The notes under the pieces: generated by a model
Told to the model about the DNA's origin: nothing
The model's input: only the letters and a program-made list of their open reading frames with translations
Databases searched by the model: none
Position numbers and translations under genes: made by a program
NCBI RefSeq assembly: GCF_947254915.1
Contig: NZ_CAMYEZ010000021.1
Location: 1-20,518, forward strand
Reading direction: 5' to 3'
DNA length: 20,518 nt
From: an uncultured Porphyromonas sp.
GTDB taxonomy: Bacteria > Bacteroidota > Bacteroidia > Bacteroidales > Porphyromonadaceae
Shown: positions 1 to 7,296 of the stretch, one piece after another
Numbering within the stretch: position 1 is the first letter of the stretch
Layout of the letters: each line of letters opens with the position of its first letter

Positions 1-101
1 GAAGTCATCAAAAACATCATTCTTGAGAAATTGCATTAGCGGGTGGAATGTACGAACAATCTTTTTCTCTACCTAATGGTAGGTATTCAAAATATTATTC
101 G

Positions 102-110
102 TAACTTTGA
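102..110 (+). promoter_or_regulatory. Possible promoter box upstream of the Vor operon
   Basis: The sequence TAACTTTGA fits the Bacteroidota sigma-70 core TAnnTTTG and lies about 85 bases before the first operon start. There is no clear TTTG box 19-21 bases upstream, so the match is only partial. A short perfect stem, CTACC-TAAT-GGTAG (69-82), lies just before it and could be an operator or the end of an upstream transcript. The first 194 bases otherwise show nothing recognisable. Confidence 0.3.
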
Positions 111-194
111 GGGCGAAGAACTAATTGTATCACGGTACTCCACCTTTATCCGTTGAGATGAGAGGGGGGTACAACAATCTATAAAGTACTACAC

Positions 195-422
195 ATGGCA
201 AAATTTAGAGGAGCAATCGTAGTCAACGAGCAGCGCTGCAAGGGGTGCAACCTCTGCGTTGTAGCGTGCCCTACTACGAGTATCTCGCTTCACCCTGATG
301 AGGTGAACGATAAGGGGTATCACTACTGCTATATGAGTAGCCCCGAAACGTGCATTGGCTGCGCAAACTGTGGCGTGGTTTGTCCCGACGGTTGTATCAG
401 CGTCTATAAAGTAACCCTTTAA
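195..422 (+). CDS. Ferredoxin-type 2x[4Fe-4S] subunit of 2-oxoacid:ferredoxin oxidoreductase
   Basis: This 75-residue protein carries two [4Fe-4S] binding motifs. The first is C15-x2-C18-x2-C21-x3-C25-P; the second is C53-x2-C56-x2-C59-x3-C63-P. Two extra cysteines (C45, C67) lie nearby. Proteins of this size and pattern are the delta, electron-transfer subunit of four-subunit 2-oxoacid:ferredoxin oxidoreductases. They pass electrons from the TPP subunit to soluble ferredoxin in the cytoplasm. It is first in a four-gene operon, 14 bases before the VorB gene, which supports the role. The symbol vorD or korD would be reasonable, but substrate specificity cannot be read from this subunit. Confidence 0.9.
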   Translation: MAKFRGAIVVNEQRCKGCNLCVVACPTTSISLHPDEVNDKGYHYCYMSSPETCIGCANCGVVCPDGCISVYKVTL

Positions 423-436
423 TCCTAATAGCTATC

Positions 437-1516
437 ATGGCAGAAGTAAAACTGATGAAGGGCAACGAGGCCCTGGCACACTCGGCAATCCTCAACGGAC
501 TGGATGGCTATTTCGGATATCCTATCACACCTCAGTCTGAGGTCCTCGAGACTCTTATGTCACTACGCCCTTGGGAGAAGACTGGCATGGTCGTCCTGCA
601 GGCTGAGAGCGAGGTCTCTTCTATCAACATGGTATACGGAGGCGCTGGCGCTGGTAAGCGTGTTATGACTTCCTCCTCTAGCCCTGGTATCAGCCTTATG
701 GCTGAGGGTATCAGCTACATCGCTGGTGCAGAGCTACCTACTCTGATTGTCAACGTCATGCGTGGTGGTCCTGGTCTAGGTACGATCCAGCCAAGTCAGG
801 CTGACTACTTCCAGACCACTAAGGGTGGTGGTCACGGTGACTACCGCCTCATCGTACTAGCTCCTTACTCTGTACAGGAGATGGTAGACTTCGTAGGTCT
901 CGGTATGGATCTAGCATTTAAGTATCGCAACCCCGTCATGATGCTTAGCGATGGTATCATCGGACAGATGATGGAGAAGGTGGTACTACCCGATCAGAAG
1001 CCTCGTCACACGGATGAGGAGATCGCTGCTAGCTGTCCTTGGGCTACTACAGGTCATACACCTGACAAGCGCGCTATCATCACATCTCTTGAGCTAGACT
1101 CAGCTGTGATGGAGCAAAACAACCTACGCTTCCAGGAGAAGTATCGCAAGATTGAGGAGAACGAGATCCGCTACGAGGAGACGATGACGGAGGATGCTGA
1201 CTACGTACTCGTAGCTTTTGGCTCTTCTGCACGTATCTGCCAGAAGGTCGTTCAGGTGGCTCGCCAAGAGGGGCTCAAGGTAGGTCTCGTACGTCCTATC
1301 ACGCTATGGCCTTATCCATACGAGGTGATCTCCAAGCTCGCTGAGCGTGGTGTCAAGGGCTTCCTCTCTGTCGAGCTCAACGCTGGTCAGATGGTTGAGG
1401 ATGTCAGACTAGCCGTCAACGGCCGTTGCCCTGTAGAGCACTTCGGACGTATGGGTGGTATGCTATTCTCTCCAGATGAGGTCCTCAACGCTCTGCGTAC
1501 GAAGCTCGTCAAGTAA
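437..1516 (+). CDS. vorB: 2-oxoacid:ferredoxin oxidoreductase, VorB (pyrimidine-binding) subunit
   Basis: This 359-residue protein matches the family annotated as 3-methyl-2-oxobutanoate dehydrogenase subunit VorB. The N-terminal PFOR domain begins with the GNEAL...GYFGYPITPQSE pattern typical of the subunit that binds the TPP pyrimidine ring. A glycine-rich stretch (GGAGAGKR) follows near residue 70. The C-terminal third (about 255-359) resembles the transketolase C-terminal-like domain of the family. With its neighbours it would oxidatively decarboxylate branched-chain or other 2-oxoacids to acyl-CoA, reducing ferredoxin. Family naming favours 2-oxoisovalerate, but 2-oxoglutarate cannot be excluded from sequence alone. 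Codon use is strongly skewed to GGT, GCT, CGT and ATC, suggesting high expression. Confidence 0.92.
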   Translation: MAEVKLMKGNEALAHSAILNGLDGYFGYPITPQSEVLETLMSLRPWEKTGMVVLQAESEVSSINMVYGGAGAGKRVMTSSSSPGISLMAEGISYIAGAELPTLIVNVMRGGPGLGTIQPSQADYFQTTKGGGHGDYRLIVLAPYSVQEMVDFVGLGMDLAFKYRNPVMMLSDGIIGQMMEKVVLPDQKPRHTDEEIAASCPWATTGHTPDKRAIITSLELDSAVMEQNNLRFQEKYRKIEENEIRYEETMTEDADYVLVAFGSSARICQKVVQVARQEGLKVGLVRPITLWPYPYEVISKLAERGVKGFLSVELNAGQMVEDVRLAVNGRCPVEHFGRMGGMLFSPDEVLNALRTKLVK

Positions 1517-1558
1517 GCTTACCCTCTTATCAATAACCAGTAATAGACAACGAATATC

Positions 1559-2362
1559 ATGGATATAAAGGATATAACCAAACCAGAGAACTTGGTATAT
1601 CAGAAGCCAAGTCTGCTCAATAATAATACGATGCACTACTGCCCTGGCTGTAGCCACGGTGTCGTGCACAAGCTGGTTGCAGAGGTCCTCGAGGAGATGG
1701 GCATGGGCGACCAGGCCGTCGGTATAGCTCCTGTGGGCTGCTCCGTCTTCGCATACAACTATATAGACATTGACTGGCAGGAGGCTGCTCACGGACGTGC
1801 GCCCGCTGTAGCTACTGCTATCAAGCGTCTATACCCTAATAAGCTCGTCTTCACCTATCAGGGTGATGGTGACCTAGCTGCTATCGGTACCGCTGAGACG
1901 ATCCACGCTGCAAACCGTGGTGAGAACATCGTCATCATCTTCATCAACAATGGTATCTACGGTATGACTGGTGGTCAGATGGCTCCTACCACACTACTCG
2001 GTATGAAGACTGTCACCTGCCCTGATGGTCGTACACCTGAGCTCAACGGCTACCCACTCGTTATCTCTAAGATCCTCTCTGAGCTAGACGGTACTTGCTA
2101 CGTCACACGTCAGAGTGTACACACGGCTGGTGCTGTTCGCAAGGCTAAGAAGGCGCTACGCAAGGCTTTTGAGAACTCACTCGCAGGCAAGGGTACCAGC
2201 GTCGTTGAGTTTGTCTCAACCTGCAATACGGGCTGGAAGATGACTCCTGCTAAGGCTAATGAGTGGATGTCGAAGTTTATGGTCGACAAGTACGCTCTCG
2301 GTGACATCAAGGATGTCGAGTCTAAGGGTAGCAACGACGAGGTGGTTACAATGAAAATCTAA
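1559..2362 (+). CDS. vorA: 2-oxoacid:ferredoxin oxidoreductase, TPP-binding (beta) subunit
   Basis: This 267-residue protein has the TPP/Mg site of the family: GDGD at residues 102-105, then N130-N131-GIYGMTGGQ, the usual acidic and double-Asn arrangement. An N-terminal HYCPGCSHG motif (C28, C31) is characteristic of beta subunits of 2-oxoglutarate and 2-oxoisovalerate ferredoxin oxidoreductases. It is the catalytic partner of VorB: TPP is held between the two chains, and decarboxylation yields acyl-CoA. The gap to vorB is 42 bases. Arginine codons seen are CGT or CGC, and glycine is mostly GGT, as in highly expressed genes. The letters vorA and vorB are used inconsistently in the literature; here vorA means the TPP subunit. 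Confidence 0.92.
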   Translation: MDIKDITKPENLVYQKPSLLNNNTMHYCPGCSHGVVHKLVAEVLEEMGMGDQAVGIAPVGCSVFAYNYIDIDWQEAAHGRAPAVATAIKRLYPNKLVFTYQGDGDLAAIGTAETIHAANRGENIVIIFINNGIYGMTGGQMAPTTLLGMKTVTCPDGRTPELNGYPLVISKILSELDGTCYVTRQSVHTAGAVRKAKKALRKAFENSLAGKGTSVVEFVSTCNTGWKMTPAKANEWMSKFMVDKYALGDIKDVESKGSNDEVVTMKI

Positions 2363-2381
2363 TCAGACGAAAGGAACAACT

Positions 2382-2927
2382 ATGAATTACGAAATAGTTA
2401 TATCTGGCTTCGGAGGTCAGGGCGTACTCTCTATGGGTAAGATCATTGCTTACTCTGGTATTATGGAGAACAAGGAGGTATCCTGGATGCCTTCTTACGG
2501 TCCTGAGCAGCGTGGTGGTACAAGTAACGTCACGGTCATCGTAAGCGATGAGCCTGTCAGCTCACCCGTTGTCAACGAGTATGATGTCGTCATCGTGCTC
2601 AACCAACCATCACTCGACAAGTTCGGTCCTCGTGTCAAGAAGGGCGGTATCCTGATCTACGACCCAGCTCTCATCCAGCACAAGTCTGATCGCAAGGACA
2701 TCAACATCTACGAGGTCCCCGCTACGGAGCAGAGTATGGAGATGGGTAATGACAAGATCTTCAATATGATCATACTCGGTGGTATGCTCAAGGCTGCTCC
2801 TATGCTAAAGCTCGAGAGCATCATCGCAGGACTTAAGAAGTCTCTGCCTGAGCGTCACCACAAGTTGATCCCCCTCAACGAGGAGGCTATCAAGCGCGGT
2901 ATGAATAGTCTGAGCAAGGTCAACTAA
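2382..2927 (+). CDS. vorC: 2-oxoacid:ferredoxin oxidoreductase, gamma (CoA-binding) subunit
   Basis: This 181-residue protein starts with the GFGGQG loop (residues 9-14) that defines the gamma domain of pyruvate and 2-oxoacid ferredoxin oxidoreductases. This domain contributes to CoA binding and acyl transfer. Further family signs are the SYGPEQRGG segment near residue 40 and the YDVVIVLNQPSLDKF segment near residue 66. Length fits the usual 180-190 residues. It lies 19 bases after the TPP subunit and closes the operon; a strong hairpin follows 37 bases downstream. All four parts of the complex are present, so the operon looks complete and functional. Confidence 0.92.
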   Translation: MNYEIVISGFGGQGVLSMGKIIAYSGIMENKEVSWMPSYGPEQRGGTSNVTVIVSDEPVSSPVVNEYDVVIVLNQPSLDKFGPRVKKGGILIYDPALIQHKSDRKDINIYEVPATEQSMEMGNDKIFNMIILGGMLKAAPMLKLESIIAGLKKSLPERHHKLIPLNEEAIKRGMNSLSKVN

Positions 2928-2964
2928 TCTAGGGAGACCCGCACACACTATAGAATATAATGTC

Positions 2965-3005
2965 AAGGCGTCCGCCGATCTACTCGTTAGATTGACGGAC
3001 GCCTT
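2965..3005 (+). terminator. Stem-loop at the end of the Vor operon
   Basis: AAGGCGTCCG (2965-2974) and CGGACGCCTT (2996-3005) form a perfect 10-base-pair stem. Inside the loop ATCTA and TAGAT can pair again. It stands 37 bases after the last Vor stop and is followed by a pyrimidine-rich run (CCCTTTG) rather than a clean T-tract. It is therefore a likely transcription end or a 3'-end stabilising hairpin. Confidence 0.7.
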
Positions 3006-3221
3006 CCCTTTGTGTCCAAAGACTTTCCCTTTCCCAAGTTTCACGGGAGGGAATATGTAATGGTTGCTGGATGCGGACTGTGACGTTTGAGTTATGGACT
3101 TTGTGTCCTACAGATTTGAGTTAGTTATTGTATTGCGCTTCTTTGTACCTTGCTGAAACATTTACAAGTTACAGACAGACATTGAATACACTAGAGTGCG
3201 TGGCTCTATAGCTTGCTATAT

Positions 3222-3230
3222 TACCTTTGC
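3222..3230 (+). promoter_or_regulatory. Promoter-like TAnnTTTG box in the topA upstream region
   Basis: TACCTTTGC matches the Bacteroidota -7 consensus TAnnTTTG followed by C. It is about 310 bases before topA, so it would produce a long leader or a separate short transcript. No good TTTG -33 element lies 19-21 bases upstream. Confidence 0.35.
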
Positions 3231-3486
3231 ATTGTCTATCTATGGTAGGAGGCTACAAAGTAACGACAAATATTTCAACCAAAAGTGCCCTACAAATCGG
3301 AGTCAGCCCCGCACCCCGAAGAACTCCATCTGAAACTCAGCGAGTTACCAATCTAGTTTCATCAAAGATCGGAGCAAACGCCTCGAAATTCATTTTTGCC
3401 GTGAAACTTGGGCTTTGTGTCTAAAGCCTTTCCCCGATCAGATGTTGAGCTTTTACCGCTAAAGCGTTCGTTTCCTTATAAAAGAG

Positions 3487-3495
3487 TACCTTTGC
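3487..3495 (+). promoter_or_regulatory. Probable topA promoter -7 box
   Basis: TACCTTTGC lies 42 bases before the topA ATG and fits the Bacteroidota TAnnTTTG consensus. An AT-rich stretch (TTTCCTTATAAAAG) precedes it, but the -33 box is weak. The predicted leader contains a small stem, TGAGAC (3502-3507) pairing with GTCTCA (3518-3523), just before the start codon, where it could affect translation. Confidence 0.5.
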
Positions 3496-3537
3496 ACCGA
3501 TTGAGACTGAGGCAACGGTCTCAGATAGCGTGAGAAT

Positions 3538-5991
3538 ATGGCAAAGCAGAAGAACTTAGTAATAGTAGAGTCCCCCGCAAAGGCGAAGACGATTGGCAAA
3601 TTCCTCGGAGCTGATTACAAAGTGCTCTCGAGCTATGGACACATACGTGACCTCAAGCCGAGCAGCTTTAGTGTAGACGTGGAGCATCACTTCGCACCCA
3701 TCTATGAGATCCCCGCAGACAAGCAGCGTCTCGTATCGGAGCTTCGCAAAGCGGCTAAGGCGAGTGACGTCGTCTGGCTCGCATCCGATGAAGACCGCGA
3801 GGGAGAGGCGATCGCTTGGCACCTTTATCATGTGCTAGACCTACAGAACAAGGAGACACACCGTATCGCATTCCACGAGATTACCAAGAGCGCCATACAG
3901 CACGCCATACAGAACCCACGCTCGATCAACGAAAACCTCGTAGATGCCCAGCAGGCGCGTCGTGTCCTAGATCGTATCGTAGGCTTTGAGCTCTCGCCAG
4001 TCCTCTGGCGACGTGTCGGTCCCTCGCTCTCGGCTGGACGTGTGCAGAGCGTCGCCGTGCGTCTCATCGTAGAGCGGGAGCGCGAGATACTGGCCTTCCA
4101 GCCCGAGACTTCTTTTGCCATCTCATCTCGCCTAGAGACCAAGGGCGGAGAAACCTTTACTGCGACACTCCCTGACAACCTCCCCTCTGAGGAAGCTGCT
4201 CGCCAACTCATGCAGCGAGCTATTGATAGTCAGTCCACCTTTGCCGTGCAGCAGGTTGAGCAGAAGCCTGGGCGTCGCTCTCCATCGGCACCATTCACCA
4301 CGAGTACGCTCCAGCAGGAGGCTTCTCGCAAGCTCGGTATGAGCGTCTCCAACACGATGCGTGTGGCGCAAGCTCTTTACGAGCGAGGTCTCATCACTTA
4401 CATGCGTACCGACTCGGTCAATCTCTCCAGCCTCGCACTCCACGATGCCGAGACAGTAATCCTAGAGCAGTGGGGCGCCGGCTACTATCAGCGCCGACAT
4501 TACCACGTTAAGAGCAAAGGGGCGCAGGAGGCGCACGAAGCTATTCGCCCTACCTATCTGCGCAACGCCACGATACAAGGGACCAAGCAGGAGCAAGCCC
4601 TCTACGATCTCATCCGCAAGCGCACGCTCGCTAGTCAGATGGCCGATGCACGCATCGAGCGGACGATCGCACAGATCGCTTCGCAGGGTGCAGAGCCCGT
4701 ACGTCTAGAGGCTCGTGGCGAGGTAATCGTCTTCGACGGCTTCATCAGCGCTTACACAGAGAGCCGTGATGACGAGGAGGATACTAGTAGCAATGAGCTT
4801 CCCAAGCTGAAGGAGGGCGATGCGCTACAGCTACGAGAGATAGAGGGGCGCCAATCCTTTACCAAGCCCAAGCCCCGCTACACCGAAGCATCCCTCGTTC
4901 GCAAGATGGAGGAGCTAGGCATTGGTCGCCCGTCTACTTACGCACCGACGATTCAGACGATCCAAAACCGAGATTACGTTCGTCGTGGCGAGAGCCAAGG
5001 CGAGAGTCGCGATGTGCTATATCTCAGCTGGCAGCATAGTGCAGGAAATACAACTATAAAGTCGCACCGGCAGAAGGAGCGCTACGGTGGCGACCGTGGA
5101 CGGCTGGTCCCCACTGATATGGGCATTGTGGTGACCGACTTCCTGATGGAAAACTTCTCCCGTGTCGTGGACTACAACTTCACGGCCGATGTCGAGGAGC
5201 GCTTTGACAAAGTTGCCGAGGGCGAGGCTCAGTGGCAGGATCTGATTGGAACGTTTTACGATAAGTTCCACCCGATGATCGAGGAGCAAAGCCAGTCAGG
5301 TGCCAAGCGCTATACAGGCGAGCGTCTGCTCGGCACCGATCCCGTCAGTGGCAAACCAGTTATCGCGCGCATCGGTCGCTACGGTCCGATGGTACAGATC
5401 GGAGAGGCACCTGACAATGATCTGCCCGAGGCGGAGCGGGAGCGCCTGAAGCCACGCTTCGCCAGTATCCCCAGCAATCTGCTCATAGAGACCATCACGC
5501 TAGAGGAGGCGCTGAAGCTCTTTGACCTGCCCCGCACGGTCGGTGAGTTTGAGGGAGGGGCTGTGGTCGCGGCTGTTGGTCGCTTTGGCCCTTATCTACG
5601 GCACAAAGGCGCCTTCACCTCAATTCCCAAGAGCAGTGGCCTGACGCCCGAGGAGATAACGCTCCAGGAGGCAATCGAGCTGATCGAGGAGAAGCGTCGC
5701 AAGGACGCTGCCAGTCTGCTCAAGAGCTTCCCCGAGGACCCCGACATTGCGATCCGTGACGGACGTTGGGGCGCTTACATTAAGGCGGGCAAGAAGAACT
5801 ACAAGCTCACCAAGGAGCAGAAAGTTGACCCCACGAAGCTGACATACGCCGAGGTCGTCGCCATCATCGCTGAGCAAGACAAAGAGACCCCGAAGAAGGG
5901 ACGTACCACGACGAAGAAGACTACAACGAAGAAGGCGACTACCACTGCCAAGAAGGCAGCGCCTAAGCGTAGTGCAGCCTCTAAGTCTTGA
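3538..5991 (+). CDS. topA: DNA topoisomerase I (type IA)
   Basis: This 817-residue type IA topoisomerase relaxes negatively supercoiled DNA through a 5'-phosphotyrosine intermediate. The N-terminal TOPRIM domain has the conserved Glu in VIVESPAKAKT (E11) and the acidic triad D84-E85-D86. The catalytic tyrosine is Y288 in GLITYMRTDS. The strand-passage motifs EAHEAIRPT and GIGRPSTYAPTI are present. The C-terminal third holds three topoisomerase C-terminal repeats with the cores RIGRYGPMVQIG, AVGRFGPYLRHKG and IRDGRWGAYIKAG. It ends in a tail of about 37 residues rich in Lys, Thr and Ala, probably binding DNA. There are no zinc fingers, and I find no cysteine anywhere in the chain. Confidence 0.96.
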   Translation: MAKQKNLVIVESPAKAKTIGKFLGADYKVLSSYGHIRDLKPSSFSVDVEHHFAPIYEIPADKQRLVSELRKAAKASDVVWLASDEDREGEAIAWHLYHVLDLQNKETHRIAFHEITKSAIQHAIQNPRSINENLVDAQQARRVLDRIVGFELSPVLWRRVGPSLSAGRVQSVAVRLIVEREREILAFQPETSFAISSRLETKGGETFTATLPDNLPSEEAARQLMQRAIDSQSTFAVQQVEQKPGRRSPSAPFTTSTLQQEASRKLGMSVSNTMRVAQALYERGLITYMRTDSVNLSSLALHDAETVILEQWGAGYYQRRHYHVKSKGAQEAHEAIRPTYLRNATIQGTKQEQALYDLIRKRTLASQMADARIERTIAQIASQGAEPVRLEARGEVIVFDGFISAYTESRDDEEDTSSNELPKLKEGDALQLREIEGRQSFTKPKPRYTEASLVRKMEELGIGRPSTYAPTIQTIQNRDYVRRGESQGESRDVLYLSWQHSAGNTTIKSHRQKERYGGDRGRLVPTDMGIVVTDFLMENFSRVVDYNFTADVEERFDKVAEGEAQWQDLIGTFYDKFHPMIEEQSQSGAKRYTGERLLGTDPVSGKPVIARIGRYGPMVQIGEAPDNDLPEAERERLKPRFASIPSNLLIETITLEEALKLFDLPRTVGEFEGGAVVAAVGRFGPYLRHKGAFTSIPKSSGLTPEEITLQEAIELIEEKRRKDAASLLKSFPEDPDIAIRDGRWGAYIKAGKKNYKLTKEQKVDPTKLTYAEVVAIIAEQDKETPKKGRTTTKKTTTKKATTTAKKAAPKRSAASKS

Positions 5992-6013
5992 TAGCTCCCC
6001 ACCCTCAAAAGCC

Positions 6014-6802
6014 ATGGAGGCACCCGTACAGCGAGTATTCCTCGAGGTAGCTTACGACGGCACCAACTACTGTGGCTGGCAGGTACAGCCCCGTGGTGTC
6101 TCGGTGCAGTCTGAGCTAGAGCGCGCCCTATCCATACTCTTTCGCCAGCCGATCTCGGTCACGGGAGCTGGTCGCACAGACGCTGGAGTACACGCCTACA
6201 GTATGATGGCGCATGCCGATCTTCCGATCCCGCACCCACCGCTAGCACAGATACAGAGAGGCTTGTGTGGCATCCTGCGTGGTGGCATATCCGTTCGCTC
6301 TGTCACACCCGTCATCCCGACGGCTCACGCCCGCTTTGACGCTACCTCACGAAGGTATCACTACTACATCTCGGCTTGTAGCAACCCCTTCTGGGGTGAC
6401 TACTGCTGGGAGCGACGCACGCTCCCCGATATGGAGCTGATGAACGAAGCTTGTCGTCACTTCATCGGTGAGCACGACTTCACCTCCTTTAGCAAGCTAC
6501 ACACGCAGACGAAGCACAATCGCTGTACCGTCTATACAGCGCATTGGGAGCAGGTAGAGATGCCTGGTCTCTGGGATGCGATGCGCTACGAGGTGTGTGC
6601 CAATCGCTTCCTCCACGGCATGGTGCGTACGATGGTCGGGACGCTCCTCGAGGTGGGCTACGGACAGCGCATACCAGACTCTATCGCAGAGCTGATCCAG
6701 AGAGAAGACCGCACGCTAGCCGGCTCGGCAGCGCCAGCTCGTGCACTCTTCTTCGTCGAGGCCACCTATCCCGACTCGATCTATAGCCTAGATCCTCAGT
6801 AA
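6014..6802 (+). CDS. truA: tRNA pseudouridine(38-40) synthase TruA
   Basis: TruA isomerises uridines 38, 39 and 40 in tRNA anticodon arms. The signature GAGRTDAGVHA is at residues 51-61, with D56 as the catalytic aspartate. VAYDGTNYCGWQ near the N terminus and FLHGMVRTMVGTLLEVGYG near the C terminus are also family blocks. I chose ATG 6014 (262 residues). The reading frame also opens at a GTG at 5972 inside topA, but the 14 extra residues precede the conserved start of the fold. From ATG 6014 the gene begins 22 bases after the topA stop, so the two are probably co-transcribed. Length agrees with the usual 250-270 residues. Confidence 0.93.
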   Translation: MEAPVQRVFLEVAYDGTNYCGWQVQPRGVSVQSELERALSILFRQPISVTGAGRTDAGVHAYSMMAHADLPIPHPPLAQIQRGLCGILRGGISVRSVTPVIPTAHARFDATSRRYHYYISACSNPFWGDYCWERRTLPDMELMNEACRHFIGEHDFTSFSKLHTQTKHNRCTVYTAHWEQVEMPGLWDAMRYEVCANRFLHGMVRTMVGTLLEVGYGQRIPDSIAELIQREDRTLAGSAAPARALFFVEATYPDSIYSLDPQ

Positions 6803-6884
6803 GAGCCTCATCGGCTACTCACGCTCCCGCCACATTGATCCACTAGAAACAGCGCCTCAGGGGTTGTCGTCCCCGCTGACTTCT

Positions 6885-7083
6885 ATCTCTCCTGAGGAGA
6901 TCGGCAAGCTCCAGGGAGCAAACGAAAATTCCCCACGGAAGGCCGAAATAAAAGTTCGGAAGAATGAAATGAAAGTTCGGAAGAAAGAAACCAAAGTTCC
7001 GAAGAATTACTTCGTTTCTCACTGGATAATCCAAACTCTCCACCGAGGAATCTTGCGATTTCCTTGATAGCGATGTAGATGAA
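6885..7083 (-). repeat. 199-base intergenic repeat, copy 1 (inverted relative to copy 2)
   Basis: Read on the minus strand, this segment aligns without gaps to 15932-16130 on the plus strand, with about 159 of 199 bases identical by hand count. Its core (6943-7005) is three 21-base units built on TCTTCCGAACTTTCATTTCA-like sequence. TTCCTCGGTGGA precedes the core. A 71-codon frame (6883-7098, minus strand) runs through it, translating to a heptad SSEL-x-F-x repeat. The frame is shared with copy 2, but differences between copies fall about equally on codon positions (11, 15, 14), so protein-level selection is not evident. Confidence 0.75.
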
Positions 7084-7118
7084 GACATCCCGTGTCATGC
7101 GTTAGCCCTGATGCGAAT

Positions 7119-7205
7119 AGTTTCTCCTAGATGAAACTCCAGTTTCTCCTATATGAAACTTTAGTGCCAAAGGGGTATGAAACTCCAGTTTCACTAGGTG
7201 AAACC
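7119..7205. repeat. Array of GAAACT/AGTTTC palindromes
   Basis: Three hairpin-forming units follow one another: AGTTTC-8-GAAACT at 7119-7138, AGTTTC-8-GAAACT at 7141-7160, and GTTTCA-CTAGG-TGAAAC at 7188-7204. The 14-mer GAAACTCCAGTTTC occurs twice exactly (7133-7146 and 7179-7192) and is itself an inverted repeat. The arms can therefore pair with either neighbour. Loops carry CCTAGA, CCTATA or CTAGG. Function is unknown; it may be a protein-binding array, a transcription terminator or a mobile palindromic repeat. Confidence 0.7.
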
Positions 7206-7296
7206 AAGGTTTGACGGGGTTTTGCTTCGACGGCTCAGAGGCATTCGTCGCGTACCGCTCAAGGCTTTTAGATTTGCTTGTTGTGTAGGAGGGCGG

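Larger units (their letters stand above)
3006..3537. other. Long intergenic region with dispersed short repeats, no convincing gene
   Basis: About 530 bases separate the Vor terminator from topA. A 22-base segment at 3008-3029 recurs in direct orientation at 3413-3434 with 20 of 22 bases identical, and its CTTTGTGTC core appears a third time at 3099. CCCAAGTTTCAC (3033-3044) recurs exactly inverted as GTGAAACTTGGG (3401-3412). TGAAACT (3331-3337) and AGTTTCA (3355-3361) form a perfect inverted pair. Two TACCTTTGC promoter-like boxes occur (3222 and 3487). A 65-codon frame at 3227-3424 has no family resemblance or codon signal and is not called. An untranslated RNA or a decayed repeat is possible; I do not recognise one. 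Confidence 0.6.
6803..7296. other. Gene-free stretch between convergent truA and tadA, filled with repeats
   Basis: The 494 bases lie between two converging genes. From left to right they hold: a possible shared terminator (CCTCAGG at 6855-6861 pairing with CCTGAGG at 6891-6897, with GGGG/CCCC inside its loop); a 199-base repeat copy (6885-7083); a palindrome array (7119-7205); and a weak stem CGACG/CGTCG (7228-7250) that could end the minus-strand transcript. No protein gene is supported here. Confidence 0.6.

Noticed and set aside
1..39. Frame open from the window start (12 codons, ending TAG) as the end of an upstream gene
   Set aside because: Too short to support, and a second frame is also open for longer at the edge, so no choice can be made.
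3227..3424. 65-codon plus-strand frame upstream of topA
   Set aside because: No recognisable family, no codon bias like the neighbours, and its ends lie in repeated sequence. Possible but unsupported.
6883..7098. 71-codon minus-strand frame in repeat copy 1, similar to the 69-codon frame in copy 2, as a small protein family
   Set aside because: The frame and length are shared, but the 40 differences between copies fall 11, 15 and 14 on codon positions one, two and three. A protein under selection should show an excess at position three. Better explained as repeated DNA.
7119..7205. Tandem tRNA gene or integrase attachment site
   Set aside because: No cloverleaf, no CCA or T-loop consensus, and no integrase gene nearby. 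The palindromes are too short and regular.
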